Shown: positions 48,706-59,613 of the stretch, piece after piece
Position numbering within the stretch: position 1 is the stretch's first letter
Layout: each line of letters opens with the position of its first letter
Source of the DNA: Myoxocephalus aenaeus
Lineage: Eukaryota > Chordata > Actinopteri > Perciformes > Cottidae
NCBI GenBank assembly: GCA_038501785.1
Contig: JBAMJR010000140.1
Location: 5,192,501 to 5,256,500, forward strand
Direction: 5' to 3'
DNA length: 64,000 bases
Translations under genes and position numbers: made by a program
The notes under the pieces: generated by a model
Seen by the model: the letters and a program-made list of their open reading frames with translations, nothing else
Databases searched by the model: none
What the model was told of the DNA's origin: nothing

Positions 48706-49184
48706 TTGTTGTTTATTTGCTTGTTTGTTTTGGTGACATGTGCCTCTTTTTTAGGGCTTAGGATGAGTAATAGGGTAAGCTGGTGAGACAGTTTTTATTT
48801 TATCTTTTTATTTTTTATGAAACATAATCGTAGAACAATAGAAATACACATTCAATCTATTGTCCCCTATGGCATCTGTTGAACAGCACTGAATGGAAAG
48901 TCAATCTGGCTTAAACAGTGCCGCTTGGTCTTCATCAACATTTATATGTTTTTAAACTTCACTAGCCATGTTGGTTTGTCCGTTTCTTGGCTGGTTGGAC
49001 ATTTTTCTCCATCCATTGCTATGCTACTGTAGATGGACATTAATGTTCCCCAGAATGTGATTCCTTCTGATGAATGCTTCACCTTGATTCCACCGCTTTC
49101 ATCAAACCCAAAAGTTCCACTTATGTACAGAAAATATAAAAAATCATATCATCAGATTGCTATCCTGACCAAAGCTTTCCGATC

Positions 49185-49545
49185 CTTCCCTTTCTTCTCC
49201 TATCCCATCTATCCAAGCTTAACTTATTGTATCCAATCCTATCCTGTCCCACCGTATTCTATTGTATAATATCCCATCCTATTCCATACTGCCCAATCCT
49301 ACCCATTACCACATCCCACCCTATCTAGCCCATATCATCCTGTCCTTTCTTTTCCCATCCTATATTGTCCAATCCCATCACATCCTATCGCATCTTATCC
49401 CAACCTATCCTAGCCGTTCCATCCAATCACATCCTGTCCCATCCAATCCTATTCCATCCCACCTTTTTCCTATCCTGTTACATTATATCCCCTCCTATTC
49501 AATTATATCCTATGTTATCCTGCCCTATCCCTTCCTTTCTTAAAT
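49185..49545. repeat. Diverged pentanucleotide repeat (CCTAT/CCCAT/CCAAT)
   Basis: About 360 bp of imperfect 5-bp units such as TATCC, CATCC and AATCC. One strand is strongly pyrimidine-biased. The open frames here (49262-49543 and others, Pro/Ser/Ile/Tyr-rich) are by-products of the repeat. Confidence 0.85.
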
Positions 49546-50611
49546 GCCAGCATTTCTTTTTCTCTAATCACCTAAGTTGCTTCTCTTAATGCCTGTTCAG
49601 TTTCAACTTAATGCGCATTCATTTTATGTACTCAAATTTACACCGTGTTGACCAACTCCCTAGGGCTAGTTTTGAGTGTCTGGCAATTAAAGCCCTCAAT
49701 TCCAATCAATGATATGGTAGCACTCAAGGCTACATTTGCGCACACACACTCTCTCTCTCTCACACACACACACACACTCATACTGTTTTACAGTATATTG
49801 TGTGCGATGTTGTCACCAAACAACGGAGACTATCCCTTTCCTTTTCCGCACGCTTCACATAATAACCTAACACCGGCTGGCTGTGCCCATTGCTCTGCTA
49901 GTCTGTGAAGGGGGGCAGAGGGGGAAGGTGTGTGCTGAGCCCTGCAGTAATGCCCCTCAATCTCCCCACTGTGCGCATCTTTGCATACCAAAACAACAAA
50001 AACAATTTAGGCAGAAGTGAAATTAGTATAATTGGTGGCAAAGCGGTTTAGCCCACACATCTCACATTTGGGGGGAGGTGATGGAGGCCTCCAAGCCCCC
50101 ACACTGGAAAGAGATGTATGCATGAGGACTGGAAAGGGAAGAGGAGGAAGATGAGAAAGGACAAGAATAAGCAAAGAAATAAAAAATGGAGAAAAAAAAA
50201 ACAATAACACTGCACCGGTGTCAAATTTTCACTATGTATGTTTTTATGAGGTATTGTTATTATCTGGCCCACATGCATGCACGGGCGACGTAAGCGACAG
50301 CAAGGCGAAGGTAAAAGGTGAAGTGAGCCAATTTTCCATATCAGAGGTGGTTTGTTTGCCCCAAGCCTGAGTTGTGCCTAAAGTGCCATAACATTACAGC
50401 ACTCCTACAGATGAGATCAAAGGCTCTAGCAAGGGATCCTCCGTGGTTTTGCTGGCAAGCAGCCGTCCTTTCGCTGAAATATCTTTTCAGGGCTTTCCAC
50501 ACATTGACTGATCACACAAAATGCACTCTTAATAGAGACAGGAAATGCCACATACAAAAACTTCCTTTCTTTCTAAGTATGGGCTAATATTCAGAGATTA
50601 AGCTTTCTCGT

Positions 50612-50646
50612 TAATTATTTTCATTTTAATTAGTAAATCTTAATTA
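50612..50646. promoter_or_regulatory. Regularly spaced trio of TAATTA cores
   Basis: TAATTA occurs at 50612-50617, 50627-50632 and 50641-50646, with start-to-start spacing of 15 and 14 bp. The surrounding 50580-50960 is repeat-poor and looks like conserved non-coding DNA. Inference only. Confidence 0.3.
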
Positions 50647-51847
50647 ACAATGAACATTTACCCTTAAAAATTTTTGGCTTCGGAATGAAGGAGGGGGGTG
50701 AAGAAAGGAGAGAATAAATATGACAATCTTTTTGGGACCTCCGGGCAGGATTACTGATGCAGGCTGCCTTAGTTATTAAACACGTTCTAAATTAAATGCC
50801 TCCATGAATTTTGCACAGAAATATATTTTCATAGTTTTGCATGCCAAATGTGACATTTTATATTTCAGATTCATCTCGCTGCAGTAATTTTAGGGAAATG
50901 TCATATAAACAAAGATTTTGTCATTTACCAAAGGAAATTACTATGCGTGGCAGGTTTGGCCATTGCTTTCTCTCTCTCTCTTTCTCTCTTCCCCTCTCCC
51001 TCTTTGCCCCCTATTCTGCCTGTGCCGGTTGTTTCAAGTCAGCAAGCCATAAAAAATCTTTATCTCAGTGAAACACAGCAATTTGGGAGATAATCGAATG
51101 GTGACTGGGGGGCACAAACGCCAGTCTGAGGAATTATACCACAATCTCCCCTGCATTTACAACCTTCCTCAAAGCCAGTTGTCACCCTGGAAGGAAAGCC
51201 CCCGACTGAAGATTCATTACATCTTTAAGCCAGCACGGTGGCATGGCAGCCTCATCCCCAGATGCAACACAACAGCGCACTCCTCCCACAGCTGGTGATG
51301 CTACCGCTAAAGCTGCAGCTTCCTTCTCTCTTTCCCACTTGGTTCTCTGTTCTCTCCTCTCCCTCTGTTCCCCTTTTTCATCTCCAAAGACTCCTTTTTC
51401 CTCCTACTTAGATTCCTAAAACCACAGACAACATCCATACAAAGCAGGCAGGAAAGAAAAAAAAAGATCTTTGTATACTGTATAAAAATAAGGTGGCTGA
51501 ATAGTTAGCATCTGTATGGTGCCTGCATGTGAATGTGTCTTTGTGTGGGTATGTGCACATGCACTATCCATTAGGGTACTGAATAGAGTGCAGGGATATA
51601 AAAAAAGAAAGAAAATATGCGGTATTATTTCCCCATTCATCACATGATTTCACATAATTACATCATTGTTTTTGAACAAACAACCCTGCATGTATTTTAG
51701 GATTTGTAAACACTTTGGGATCAATATGTTCCTCTTGTGTCTCCTCCTGTGGAGCAAGCCGCTTAGAGATTTAAAGGTGTGTCACTTCCTGTTTGTGTGC
51801 TTTCTTTTGCTACTCAATCCACAGTCTCAGCAGCTAGCAGATCTTAC

Positions 51848-51974
51848 CTGCCACGGGGGCCGTGGTGCTGAAGAAGAGGATTCTGGGAGCTCTATCATCT
51901 GCCCGTATTTGGCCATCGCTTCCTCTTGGCCTTCCCCCAGCGCTCTGCGTGACGGGTTTTCAACGCTGCTGCTG
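51848..51974 (-). CDS. ofcc1: ofcc1 exon 9, with a tandem AG acceptor
   Basis: The exon ends at a good CAG/GTAAGA donor and encodes a short Ser run, VENPSRRALGEGQEEAMAKY, GQMIELPE, and SSSSAPRPPWQ. The 3' splice site is a ladder TAG-CAG-CAG-CAG. All four choices keep the frame and differ by one Ser codon each. I use the first AG (51974); the last would start at 51965. Only this frame fits the phase 2 exit of exon 8. It is a proline/serine-rich, probably flexible linker ahead of the folded region. Length 127 nt, phase 0 exit. Confidence 0.82.
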
Positions 51975-52126
51975 CTACACACACACAAACACATGTATAC
52001 AACACACAAGAATACAAGAAGCTAACCCTGTTAACAGCCACCTGCATTTTGGACTCTCTGTTGTTCCACTCTGTAGCCAACTGAGGCTCAATCTAATAAC
52101 ACCACAACAAAACACTTTCCACTGGG

Positions 52127-52165
<39 letters not shown>

Positions 52166-53191
52166 CTCGGCCTTTCAATCTTATCAGTGGTAATGTAATA
52201 AGCGGTTGCTTCGCTCTGTCTCCTCGCCACCTCTCTTAATTCCTCAAAATAAAGCAATATCACAGGGGCCCTGGCCTGCCTGTGACTGGGGATAAGATGC
52301 TTGTAAAAGGAAGGATAATTCAGCAAATAAAGGCTCGGCATCAAAGGCAGGCACTGGGTCTTTCTTTCTTTCTTCTCTCTCCCTCCTTACTGTTCGCCTA
52401 TCAAAAGTATTACATGTGCTTTCATCAGTTCACAACAAGGCACAATGTGCTTCCTAATGCAATTACTCGACCTCCATTAAATCAGAAACAGTGGAAACAA
52501 ATGAATTACACATTTGTTACAAAAACCACAAGTCAGCTCCCCGTCTCTCCTCTTTATTTTTTTTCCCTTTCATAGGCGTAGGGAGAGAAAAAGTGAAATC
52601 ATTTCTCATTAAATTTCAGGCAGATGTAGCCCTAGGTGATGCATAGAAAGTCTCCCATGTCTAATAGCCACCCACCATTGATATCAGAAGGAATTTACAG
52701 GGTTCAAGGCTGTCGAGAGGAGGTCATCTCGCTAAACTCCGAACCACATTAATCTGACAGGGCTGGTGTCGGACTACCACCCACCCATAAAACAACCAAA
52801 CACAAGGGAAGATACTGATGTGTACAGTAGTTTCTTGATTTTATCATGTCAGCCAGCATGGTAGTCCGTAATTGCTAAAAACTTAAACATGCTAAGCTGA
52901 TCGCCCGTGGCGCTCTCGCTACGAGATTTGATGTGTGATCTCCGACTAAAGTGGAGGCACCAAGAATTGATGCGCCTCCGAGCCCAATGACATGGACAGA
53001 TTTCTGTCACCTAGAGCCATGCTACCCACAATGCAATGCCCATCAACAGGGGAAGCCATGCAGAGGACATATGAATTACATTCCTTCTCGAATTTCAGTG
53101 GAATCACAAATGCCTTTCACACAATTAAAGATTACAGTCATGTGACATCAATTGTACGTATGGAGAGAAATATGGAATGAGCTGGACTTAC
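51975..53191. other. Intron between exons 8 and 9
   Basis: 1.2 kb. It holds a (CT)n tract at 52131-52159 and otherwise unique sequence. No exon was recognised. Confidence 0.55.
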
Positions 53192-53259
53192 CACTGAAGC
53201 AAGGAGTTCAGCCGGGGCTGTGGCGCTTCTCCCGCTGCCTCGGCACAGTCTCTTTGTGA
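53192..53259 (-). CDS. ofcc1: ofcc1 exon 8
   Basis: The 68-nt exon (phase 0 in, phase 2 out) follows GGCGCCTCAG and ends at a strong TG/GTAAGT donor. It encodes SQRDCAEAAGEAPQPRLNSL then LQ and a split Cys codon. It is Ala/Glu/Pro-rich and probably linker. The acceptor has a poor pyrimidine tract, so the call relies mainly on the donor and on the frame match to exons 7 and 9. The intron to exon 7 is 364 bp. Confidence 0.72.
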
Positions 53260-53623
53260 CTGAGGCGCCTTTAAATATTAAAGCTGATATGTTAACAAAC
53301 ACTGTTATTGTGTTAACCGTCATTAACATTATCAGCTAATTGACAATTCCATGTAAACACCACGTCATTTTAAATTACAATGTCAGATATTATTAATTTT
53401 AGTGACTAATTGTAATGAAATAATAAGATGAGCGCTCAGGAATATATAACCGGCTAGTGTTATGGACAAATGTGACAAGAAAGAAAAAGATTGGAGCAAT
53501 TTGTTGAGCTTGTCAAATTATCTCTAAACAGCATCCTAGTTAATGTCTTGTGGGTTATTATGCCTTCAACTAAAAGAGCGAGGAATCCTTCATTCAGCAT
53601 ATATACAGTACATGGGCCTTTAC

Positions 53624-53710
53624 CTTAACATTCCCAGCGAAGAAGGGCATTAGTCTCTTCTTTCTCTTTGCCCACTCCCTCCTCTTCAGTGGTCCCTTCC
53701 GAGCCGCTTG
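53624..53710 (-). CDS. ofcc1: ofcc1 exon 7, basic segment
   Basis: The 87-nt exon is phase 0 on both sides (acceptor TTTTCAG, donor AAG/GTAAAG). It encodes QAARKGPLKRREWAKRKKRL followed by MPFFAGNVK. Ten of the first 19 residues are Lys or Arg, in two clusters spaced like a bipartite nuclear localisation signal, though such stretches also bind acidic lipids or adaptor proteins. Another frame is open here (GSEGTTEEEG) but does not join exons 6 and 8 in phase. Confidence 0.83.
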
Positions 53711-55085
53711 CTGAAAATCCGTGTAAACACACATGCACACTTTCTTTGGATGCCGCTTTATGAAACAGTGCAGTGCACCATAATGGCAGAATTAAGCACA
53801 AGGAGCAACTGTAATGCAATCTGCAGGCAATCGATACTGAGCCAGGCCCTAAAGACATGTAGCGTTTGATGAGTATTTCTGCCGGTTTTACATTCAGTCA
53901 GCACATTCACACTCCCCATTCAGACGCATTGACACTGCTAAGTGACAGCGTCTCGCCCTGTAGAGGCTTTGTGCGGCAGAATAGAGAAAGAAGAAAAACA
54001 CTATTATTTTTAAAATAGATGTGAAATCTCTGGTGGATAATGTGCTTTCAATGGGAGGTGGATGTGGAAACAGTAGGAGAGCGCATACATATTATGGCAG
54101 AATAAGATAACGCTGATCCCAATACTGATACAGTTCCACAGTAGACGGTAATATTATCCAGTCAGTGAGGATGAGTCAACTGTTGCTGTGGCTTCCAAGT
54201 GACCGTGAGACATTGTTGAACCATTTTCCCCCAATTATGTTTACTTTCTATTCATATAATTTGATACTCTTACTCTCTTTTCAAGTGAGATTAGAACTAA
54301 AAATACTGTGGATAGAAGTTCTGCATTCTTTGAACGTACGCGTTAATGTTTGGGTTTCTAGATTTGCCAACACAATGGAACCCCATGTTCTTGTGTCCTC
54401 TCCCATTGATGGAATACAAACACTTGTTCTGAAAGGAGCTTCAGATCTTAACGCTAGTTCACAATACCCCTACTCCCCAGTTGGAAAATAAAACGTAGTC
54501 ACGCTCTACTTTTCCTGAAAAGACCATAAGACGGGTAAAGAAAGAAGGAAATCAGCTACTGTCAGAGACAAATATGCATAATAATGCACAACAAAGTTCA
54601 AAGACTGAACAAAACTGTCTCCACAAATAAGTTAATTGTGTGAGGATATCATATGTAGCATAGATTATACAGTTGAAATCCATGCACACATTCTGAGCTG
54701 ACGATGAATGAGTTATCTAACCTTGAATGAAAGCATGTTCTACAAAAAGCAATTTCAAATGAGTGCATTCAGCTGAGATTGAACTCATCTGCACTGAAAA
54801 TGAAATGCAGAACTTTTATAAAGGTAGCAGTGGTGGGGAAAAAAGGTTGGGGACAAAAAGCCGACCAAATATGGAAGAAAAGAGAAAGAAAATTAGTAAG
54901 CCGAGTACATAACACACCCACGTACACATATACAGACAAAATGGATAAATGTAGTCACACACACACACACACAGACACACAATGTCCATTAGCCAAAAAG
55001 CCACTGATACACAGCATAATGGACATGGCTGATGTGCTGGTGAATATGGGATGATGACACAGATATTCCTCTTTGTAGCCCTGAC
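53711..55085. other. Intron between exons 6 and 7
   Basis: 1.4 kb of mostly unique sequence with a short (CA)n at 54956-54973. A plus-strand 108-codon frame at 54165-54491 shows no splice or family support. Confidence 0.55.
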
Positions 55086-55183
55086 CTGCTGCAGTGAAAG
55101 GCTGCCAAGCGTGATCATGTCAGGCCGCACACGCTCCCTCAGCTGCTGGGCGTAGTGGGGGATCACCTCCTCAGCTGTGCTCA
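55086..55183 (-). CDS. ofcc1: ofcc1 exon 6
   Basis: The 98-nt exon (phase 1 in, phase 0 out) lies between acceptor TATTTCTTGCAG and donor CAG/GTCAGG. It encodes STAEEVIPHYAQQLRERVRP then DMITLGSLSLQQ. The well-defined helical content (EEVIPHYAQQLRERV) suggests a folded helix rather than linker. The intron to exon 5 is 306 bp. Confidence 0.85.
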
Positions 55184-55489
55184 CTGCAAGAAATAATACA
55201 GTGGCATCACAAACTATATAATATTTATAAAAAAACATGGTGCTACTGTTGCATTGTGCATACGTTTCTGCGTATAATGTCATGTGTATATGAGGGAATA
55301 CAATATTGTCCAGAGACAGATAATTGCACACACATGTATACAACTTCCTGGAATGATCCCTTGCTAGTTGTATGGATGAATACATGTATGTGCAAAGGAA
55401 CTACATGTTCCTATCATAGTAAACATAATAGTGTAATATTAACAGAATGAGAAATTATAGATAAAACATAAATAAAAGCATAGCATTAC

Positions 55490-55714
55490 TTTTTACAGTG
55501 CTTTCTCTGGCCATTACCATCCTCCCTGCTTTGAGTCCAGCCTCTCCTCCCTGCCCAGCACTAGCCTCAGTCTGGGTTTTGGCAATGGCAAGGGCCTGGG
55601 AGGGCCGGGAGCCCGAGGCATCACCACCACCGTGGAGCAGCAGTCGCCGCTGAAGCACCGGATCACCCGCCTTCACCTCCAACACCTCCTCATCCCTGGA
55701 GGCTGGCAGCGTAC
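55490..55714 (-). CDS. ofcc1: ofcc1 exon 5, low-complexity linker
   Basis: The exon starts after TATCTCTCCAG and encodes TLPASRDEEVLEVKAGDPVL, then a Gly/Ala/Ser-rich stretch (LLLHGGGDASGS, QTEASAGQGGEAG) and ARESTVK. It is probably disordered. The 3' boundary is the least certain in the gene: the donor at AAAAA/GTAATG is chosen because exon 6 needs phase 1, while GT sites after GGATG and AGCACT give the wrong phase. A (TG)n tract in transcript sense lies about 40-105 nt upstream of the acceptor. Length 225 nt. Confidence 0.75.
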
Positions 55715-55736
55715 CTGGAGAGATACGCATCAGTGG

Positions 55737-55752
<16 letters not shown>

Positions 55753-55767
<15 letters not shown>

Positions 55768-55783
55768 CACACACACACAACCA

Positions 55784-55820
<37 letters not shown>
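55753..55820. repeat. Two (CA)n blocks upstream of the exon 5 acceptor
   Basis: CA blocks at 55753-55779 and 55785-55820, with ACGC units below them. In transcript sense they are (UG)n, about 40-105 nt before the 3' splice site. Confidence 0.95.
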
Positions 55821-55822
<2 letters not shown>

Positions 55823-57877
55823 ATAGATGTGCATACTTACCACATCCAGAAACAGACACTCACACCGATGAGTATGTATATAAAGACATTTGTGCAGGTG
55901 GACAGTGGACAGCAACTCACATGAACACAATATGAACATTCACAAAACCAAGGTATCATATTTAAGCCCACTCCTAAAGCATGTATGCCTTGAATGCTGA
56001 TCTTGATATATTCATATTGAGATAAGACCGTAGTTCTATAAGGGATTTTACACAAGAACCACAATAGCCTGTTTCACTATTATTTTGCTAATATGATCAC
56101 AGTTGGTTATTCAAGAAAAGTCTGTGGTTATTAAGTAGAAATATTTCATAACATTTATTTAAAATCCTGCAAAAAATTCGACCACATGCACGACTGGAAT
56201 TTAATAATGAAGTACACAGAGGAAGGTTTGTTAAACTTAAGAGCAGAAGTAGAATAGGATACATAATGTAGAACTGAGGCTGCAGAACGGATATCTAATG
56301 TGTTACTATGCAAGGAGTCAAAAGGAGGATGTGGTGTTTTCGTTGCATATGGCTGTTAAGCTCGTTAAACTGTGAACAACGGGTCTATACATTGAAAGAA
56401 AGTTTGTCTTTTGTACCATATGCGAAGTATTTTTTGGTAAGTAAACCAGAATTCATTACTGGCAGCAGGGAAGCATAATCTACAGTGGCTAACCTGCTTG
56501 CTTTGTGTCTTTTCTGTTTTGCTGTACCGCCTAGGTAGAAAGCAAGAGGTATTCCTTTGAGCATCTGTGTGTTCAACGTGTGCAGTCCAATATGCACACC
56601 AGCCAAAGCTGTTACCACTGACTAATGCTTCTCACATAGAAGCTGATATCAATGCCTAACGTCTTACCGAGAACTAGAATGAATAGAATACCATTCTGTG
56701 TTCTTTCATCTCCACGCCAAAGCAGTCAAATGTATCACGATAAAAAGGAAGAACTGAAGATCTTAGACAGACAGAAGGGATTTCTCGAGGAATTTTTATT
56801 TTTTGAGGAAATGTCTACAGCACTGGCCACTGTCCATTTCATTAATACTTTGTCGTATTCATGCTCTTTCTTGTGAAATGTGCATGGTGCTTTATGGCAG
56901 GCTATAGAAGCGAAGACAAAAGCCTGAGAAGCAGTCACAAAATGTCAGGATCAGGACTGACATACACTGCGCTGGCTGTGCAGCTGCAAAGAAGACGTGA
57001 GGCCTACACCGGTGGGAGGCATTCATACAACAGCATAAGGTGATTGTCATGAAGCCTATTGTAGCTTGGTGAAGTGCTTACTGGCAGTCACCGCAGTTGG
57101 ACTCCAACAGTACAGAAGTAAGAGCTCTCTCTCTCTCTCTCCCTCTCTCTCGCTCTACCCAGTCGCTCAGCCTATTGCATGGAGGAACTGTTAATCCAAG
57201 ATCCTCTTTACTTTTTCAGTGGGATTTCATGAACATTCCAAGACAATGGATGGGGCTGCTAATCTCGGTGGTACAGCTAAATCCGAGACAATGGTAAATA
57301 ATACAAGCCGGCTAAATTCTACCGTGTTGAAGCGGGCCTAAACCCATCACTTGTGCGCTGGAATTACAAGGAAGATGTGCGTCATGTCAACAGGATCTGG
57401 TGCGACTGTCTTCACCCAGAACAATGCTAAGCTTAAACCACCTCAATGTTGCCTGGTTGGCTACATATTTAAATGAAACCGAGCTAATGAGAAAAGGCAC
57501 GCCTTCTGTGAGACAATGGGTGTGCTTGGAAAGCTGACTTCAAGTGAAGGTCCATTTCTAGTCTTATTCTTTGTTCTACGTTAGTGCTGCTTTCAGTGTG
57601 AGTAGCGTTTTAATTTTGTCTGGGTTGTTCATGGGTTCACTGTCTTGAGCTTAACCTAAAGATACTGTACCTAAAAGTCCCACTAAACGGAAGTTAGAGA
57701 GTCTTTGGTTTCTGTTATGGTGTCAAATGTTTGATGACTCATCCTGCACTCTGGGGCGTTTACATAAAATAATCCAATCAAATGAGACACAATGGTTATA
57801 ATAAACTAACTTTACCGTATGTGTCCCTTTCATCTCTCCCTTGTTATCTATCTGCATCTATAACAGTTGAGGGAGGT

Positions 57878-57878
<1 letters not shown>

Positions 57879-57918
<40 letters not shown>
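57879..57918. repeat. (TG)n microsatellite
   Basis: About 20 TG units in the intron between exons 4 and 5. Confidence 0.95.
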
Positions 57919-57919
<1 letters not shown>

Positions 57920-58519
57920 AGCAAACAGTCCTGTATATCATGATCTGAGCACGCCCAGTTTTAGTGGCAAATATAATGCAAAGGATTTGATTTAAATCCC
58001 TCTTTTAAATGTACACCGCTAAAATATTTAGTTTCACTGTGAAATACAGTACAGGCGATGAAGACGCTCTAACTTCTGTGTCACTGCGACTTGAAGACGG
58101 TGGTACTCAGTGGCTCCAATGGTTCAAATGGGACTTTTTGAATTTTGTTTCATGATGTTAAGACATTAAGTTTTATCAATATATAACCATGCAAAATAAA
58201 ATTTAATTAATACATTAAATCTTAACAGCATTAACCAGCAGTACATTTTTTACTTGAAATCAGATATTTTTTTCTAAATCAGGACGTGTCAAGTAAATAG
58301 TGCTCACAAGAAATCAAATGAACATTATATGTGCCGAAATGGAAAACTAATTAATAATAATTCTTAATTGAAGTAATGCAAAAGTGAAACAATTGTTCTA
58401 AATTAAAGTAATGCAATGTAAAGGTAAAGTAATTGTTCCGAATGGTAAAAAAAAATATATTTGCTATTTTGATTAGCAATTACCAAGATACATGAGTACA
58501 GTAATATAGGGATACATAC

Positions 58520-58603
58520 CAGGTATATTTATGAAGGTATCCTCCTCATCCAGCAATGCAGACATTCTTTGATAGAGTCTGTTTTCATCAGCATTCAATA
58601 TGG
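58520..58603 (-). CDS. ofcc1: ofcc1 exon 4, short helical segment
   Basis: The 84-nt exon (phase 1 to phase 1) has acceptor TTGACTTGTAG and donor CCTG/GTATGT. It encodes ILNADENRLYQRMSALLDEE followed by DTFINIPG. The spacing of Leu, Tyr and Met suggests an amphipathic helix, possibly a protein-binding surface. It is short and falls inside no ATG-initiated ORF. The call rests on good splice sites and exact phase agreement on both sides. Confidence 0.82.
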
Positions 58604-59245
58604 CTACAAGTCAAAACAATTATAAAATGAGTATACCCTCTAAAGGTGCTGGAAAATTACATGCATTTGTGTGCCTCAAAATTACTCTCTACTTATCAGA
58701 CAAGTCAATCTAAACCACATCTTAACATGCAAACCAAAGATATTAGCCGTGGCTGGAGAGGGGTGAGAATCAAGTGTATGCAGAGGGGTAATGAAATAGG
58801 AGCATTAACATGCCTGTTAGCCGGCCTGTCATCATGTGATGAGATTTGGTTTGGCGAATCCTTTGATATTACACGGCAGTGATATCCAAAAGATACAGGT
58901 GAAATGGCTTCTCCATTAATAGCCATGTTTCATTATAACATGCATATTACTTGGCTCCCAAGAGCTCGCTTTTAATAGCCCTACTTTAGGAGGGGGCTGC
59001 AAACTATTGATGTGGCTATGTGTCATTTGACAGGGGAAAGAAAAAACCCATGGCGAAATGACGGCTGACCAATGATACGTGACCTTCGTCAATGACAGCG
59101 AGTCGGTTAGCCAATCTTGCGATGCCATCACTCGGTGTATTTACATAGACTGTCCTGCCGTCACAAATGACGGCCTGCTACCGGTGATCTCTCTCACCTC
59201 ACTTTAATGAACCGAGGAGAACTATTATGACAGAGAATGACATAC
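58604..59245. other. Intron between exons 3 and 4
   Basis: 642 bp. No feature was recognised beyond unique, moderately GC sequence. Confidence 0.55.
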
Positions 59246-59350
59246 TTAATTCTAGCTCATCTTCAGCGCTGACCCCAGCCATCCCGCAATGCCGTGGGTC
59301 TGTCTGCTCAGCCGACGACGGGTCAAAGTCATTTTGGTCACGTTTATTTC
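59246..59350 (-). CDS. ofcc1: ofcc1 exon 3, acidic segment
   Basis: The 105-nt exon (phase 1 to phase 1) sits between acceptor TTTTCCACAG and donor AA/GTATGT. It encodes NKRDQNDFDPSS, then TDPRHCGMAG, and an acidic end EDELEL. There is no catalytic motif. The cysteine-containing RHCGM block and the acidic tail are the parts I associate with OFCC1. The segment is probably unstructured and cytoplasmic. Confidence 0.85.
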
Positions 59351-59599
59351 CTGTGGAAAAGTGCAAGAGGATGGGAGAAAGAGTGGTTGGGAGTTGTACA
59401 GGTTTAGGTTAGTGGTTATTAGAAGCACATGAAGCGAAATGTTAATTTTGAAACCCACACTGTCGAAGGGCAGGGGCAGCGGCGGCTACCAGATAAGGCA
59501 GAGCCATGATGAGCCAGGAGTACAGAGGCAGAAAGAGAGAACTGGCAAAGACACTGCTGGGTTTCTCAGTGCAACTCTGCGCGGCCTGCGGTGCTCTGG

Positions 59600-59613
59600 G
59601 GCCTAATTAGCAT
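59600..59613 (+). promoter_or_regulatory. Candidate Vsx2-type homeodomain site, copy 1
   Basis: GGCCTAATTAGCAT, containing CTAATTAGC. TAATTAGC is the kind of sequence bound by VSX/CHX10 homeodomains. It lies 250 bp (plus-strand) above exon 3, in the intron between exons 2 and 3. The function is inferred. Confidence 0.35.

Larger units (their letters stand above)
46462..51847. other. Intron between exons 9 and 10
   Basis: 5.4 kb. It contains relics of interspersed repeats at about 47570-47640 and 48538-48705, a diverged pentanucleotide repeat at 49185-49545, mixed (CT)/(CA) at about 49745-49780 and a three-core TAATTA cluster at 50612-50646. Confidence 0.5.
55715..58519. other. Intron between exons 4 and 5
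   Basis: 2.8 kb. It contains (CA)n blocks near the exon 5 acceptor (55753-55820), a (CT)-rich stretch at 57125-57152 and a (TG)n tract at 57879-57918. Nothing coding was seen. Confidence 0.55.

Noticed and set aside
49262..49543. 93-codon Pro/Ser/Tyr-rich plus-strand frame
   Set aside because: It is produced by the diverged pentanucleotide repeat.
51895..52080. Alternative frame over exon 9 (KTRHAERWGKAKRKRWP)
   Set aside because: It hits a stop inside the exon before the donor and has the wrong phase.
53138..53329. Alternative frame for exon 8 (VTKRLCRGSGRS)
   Set aside because: It does not agree with the phase 0 exit of exon 7 or with the exon 9 frame.
53625..53858. Alternative acidic frame for exon 7 (GSEGTTEEEG)
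   Set aside because: Exon 6 leaves in phase 0 and this frame needs another phase; it also does not join exon 8.
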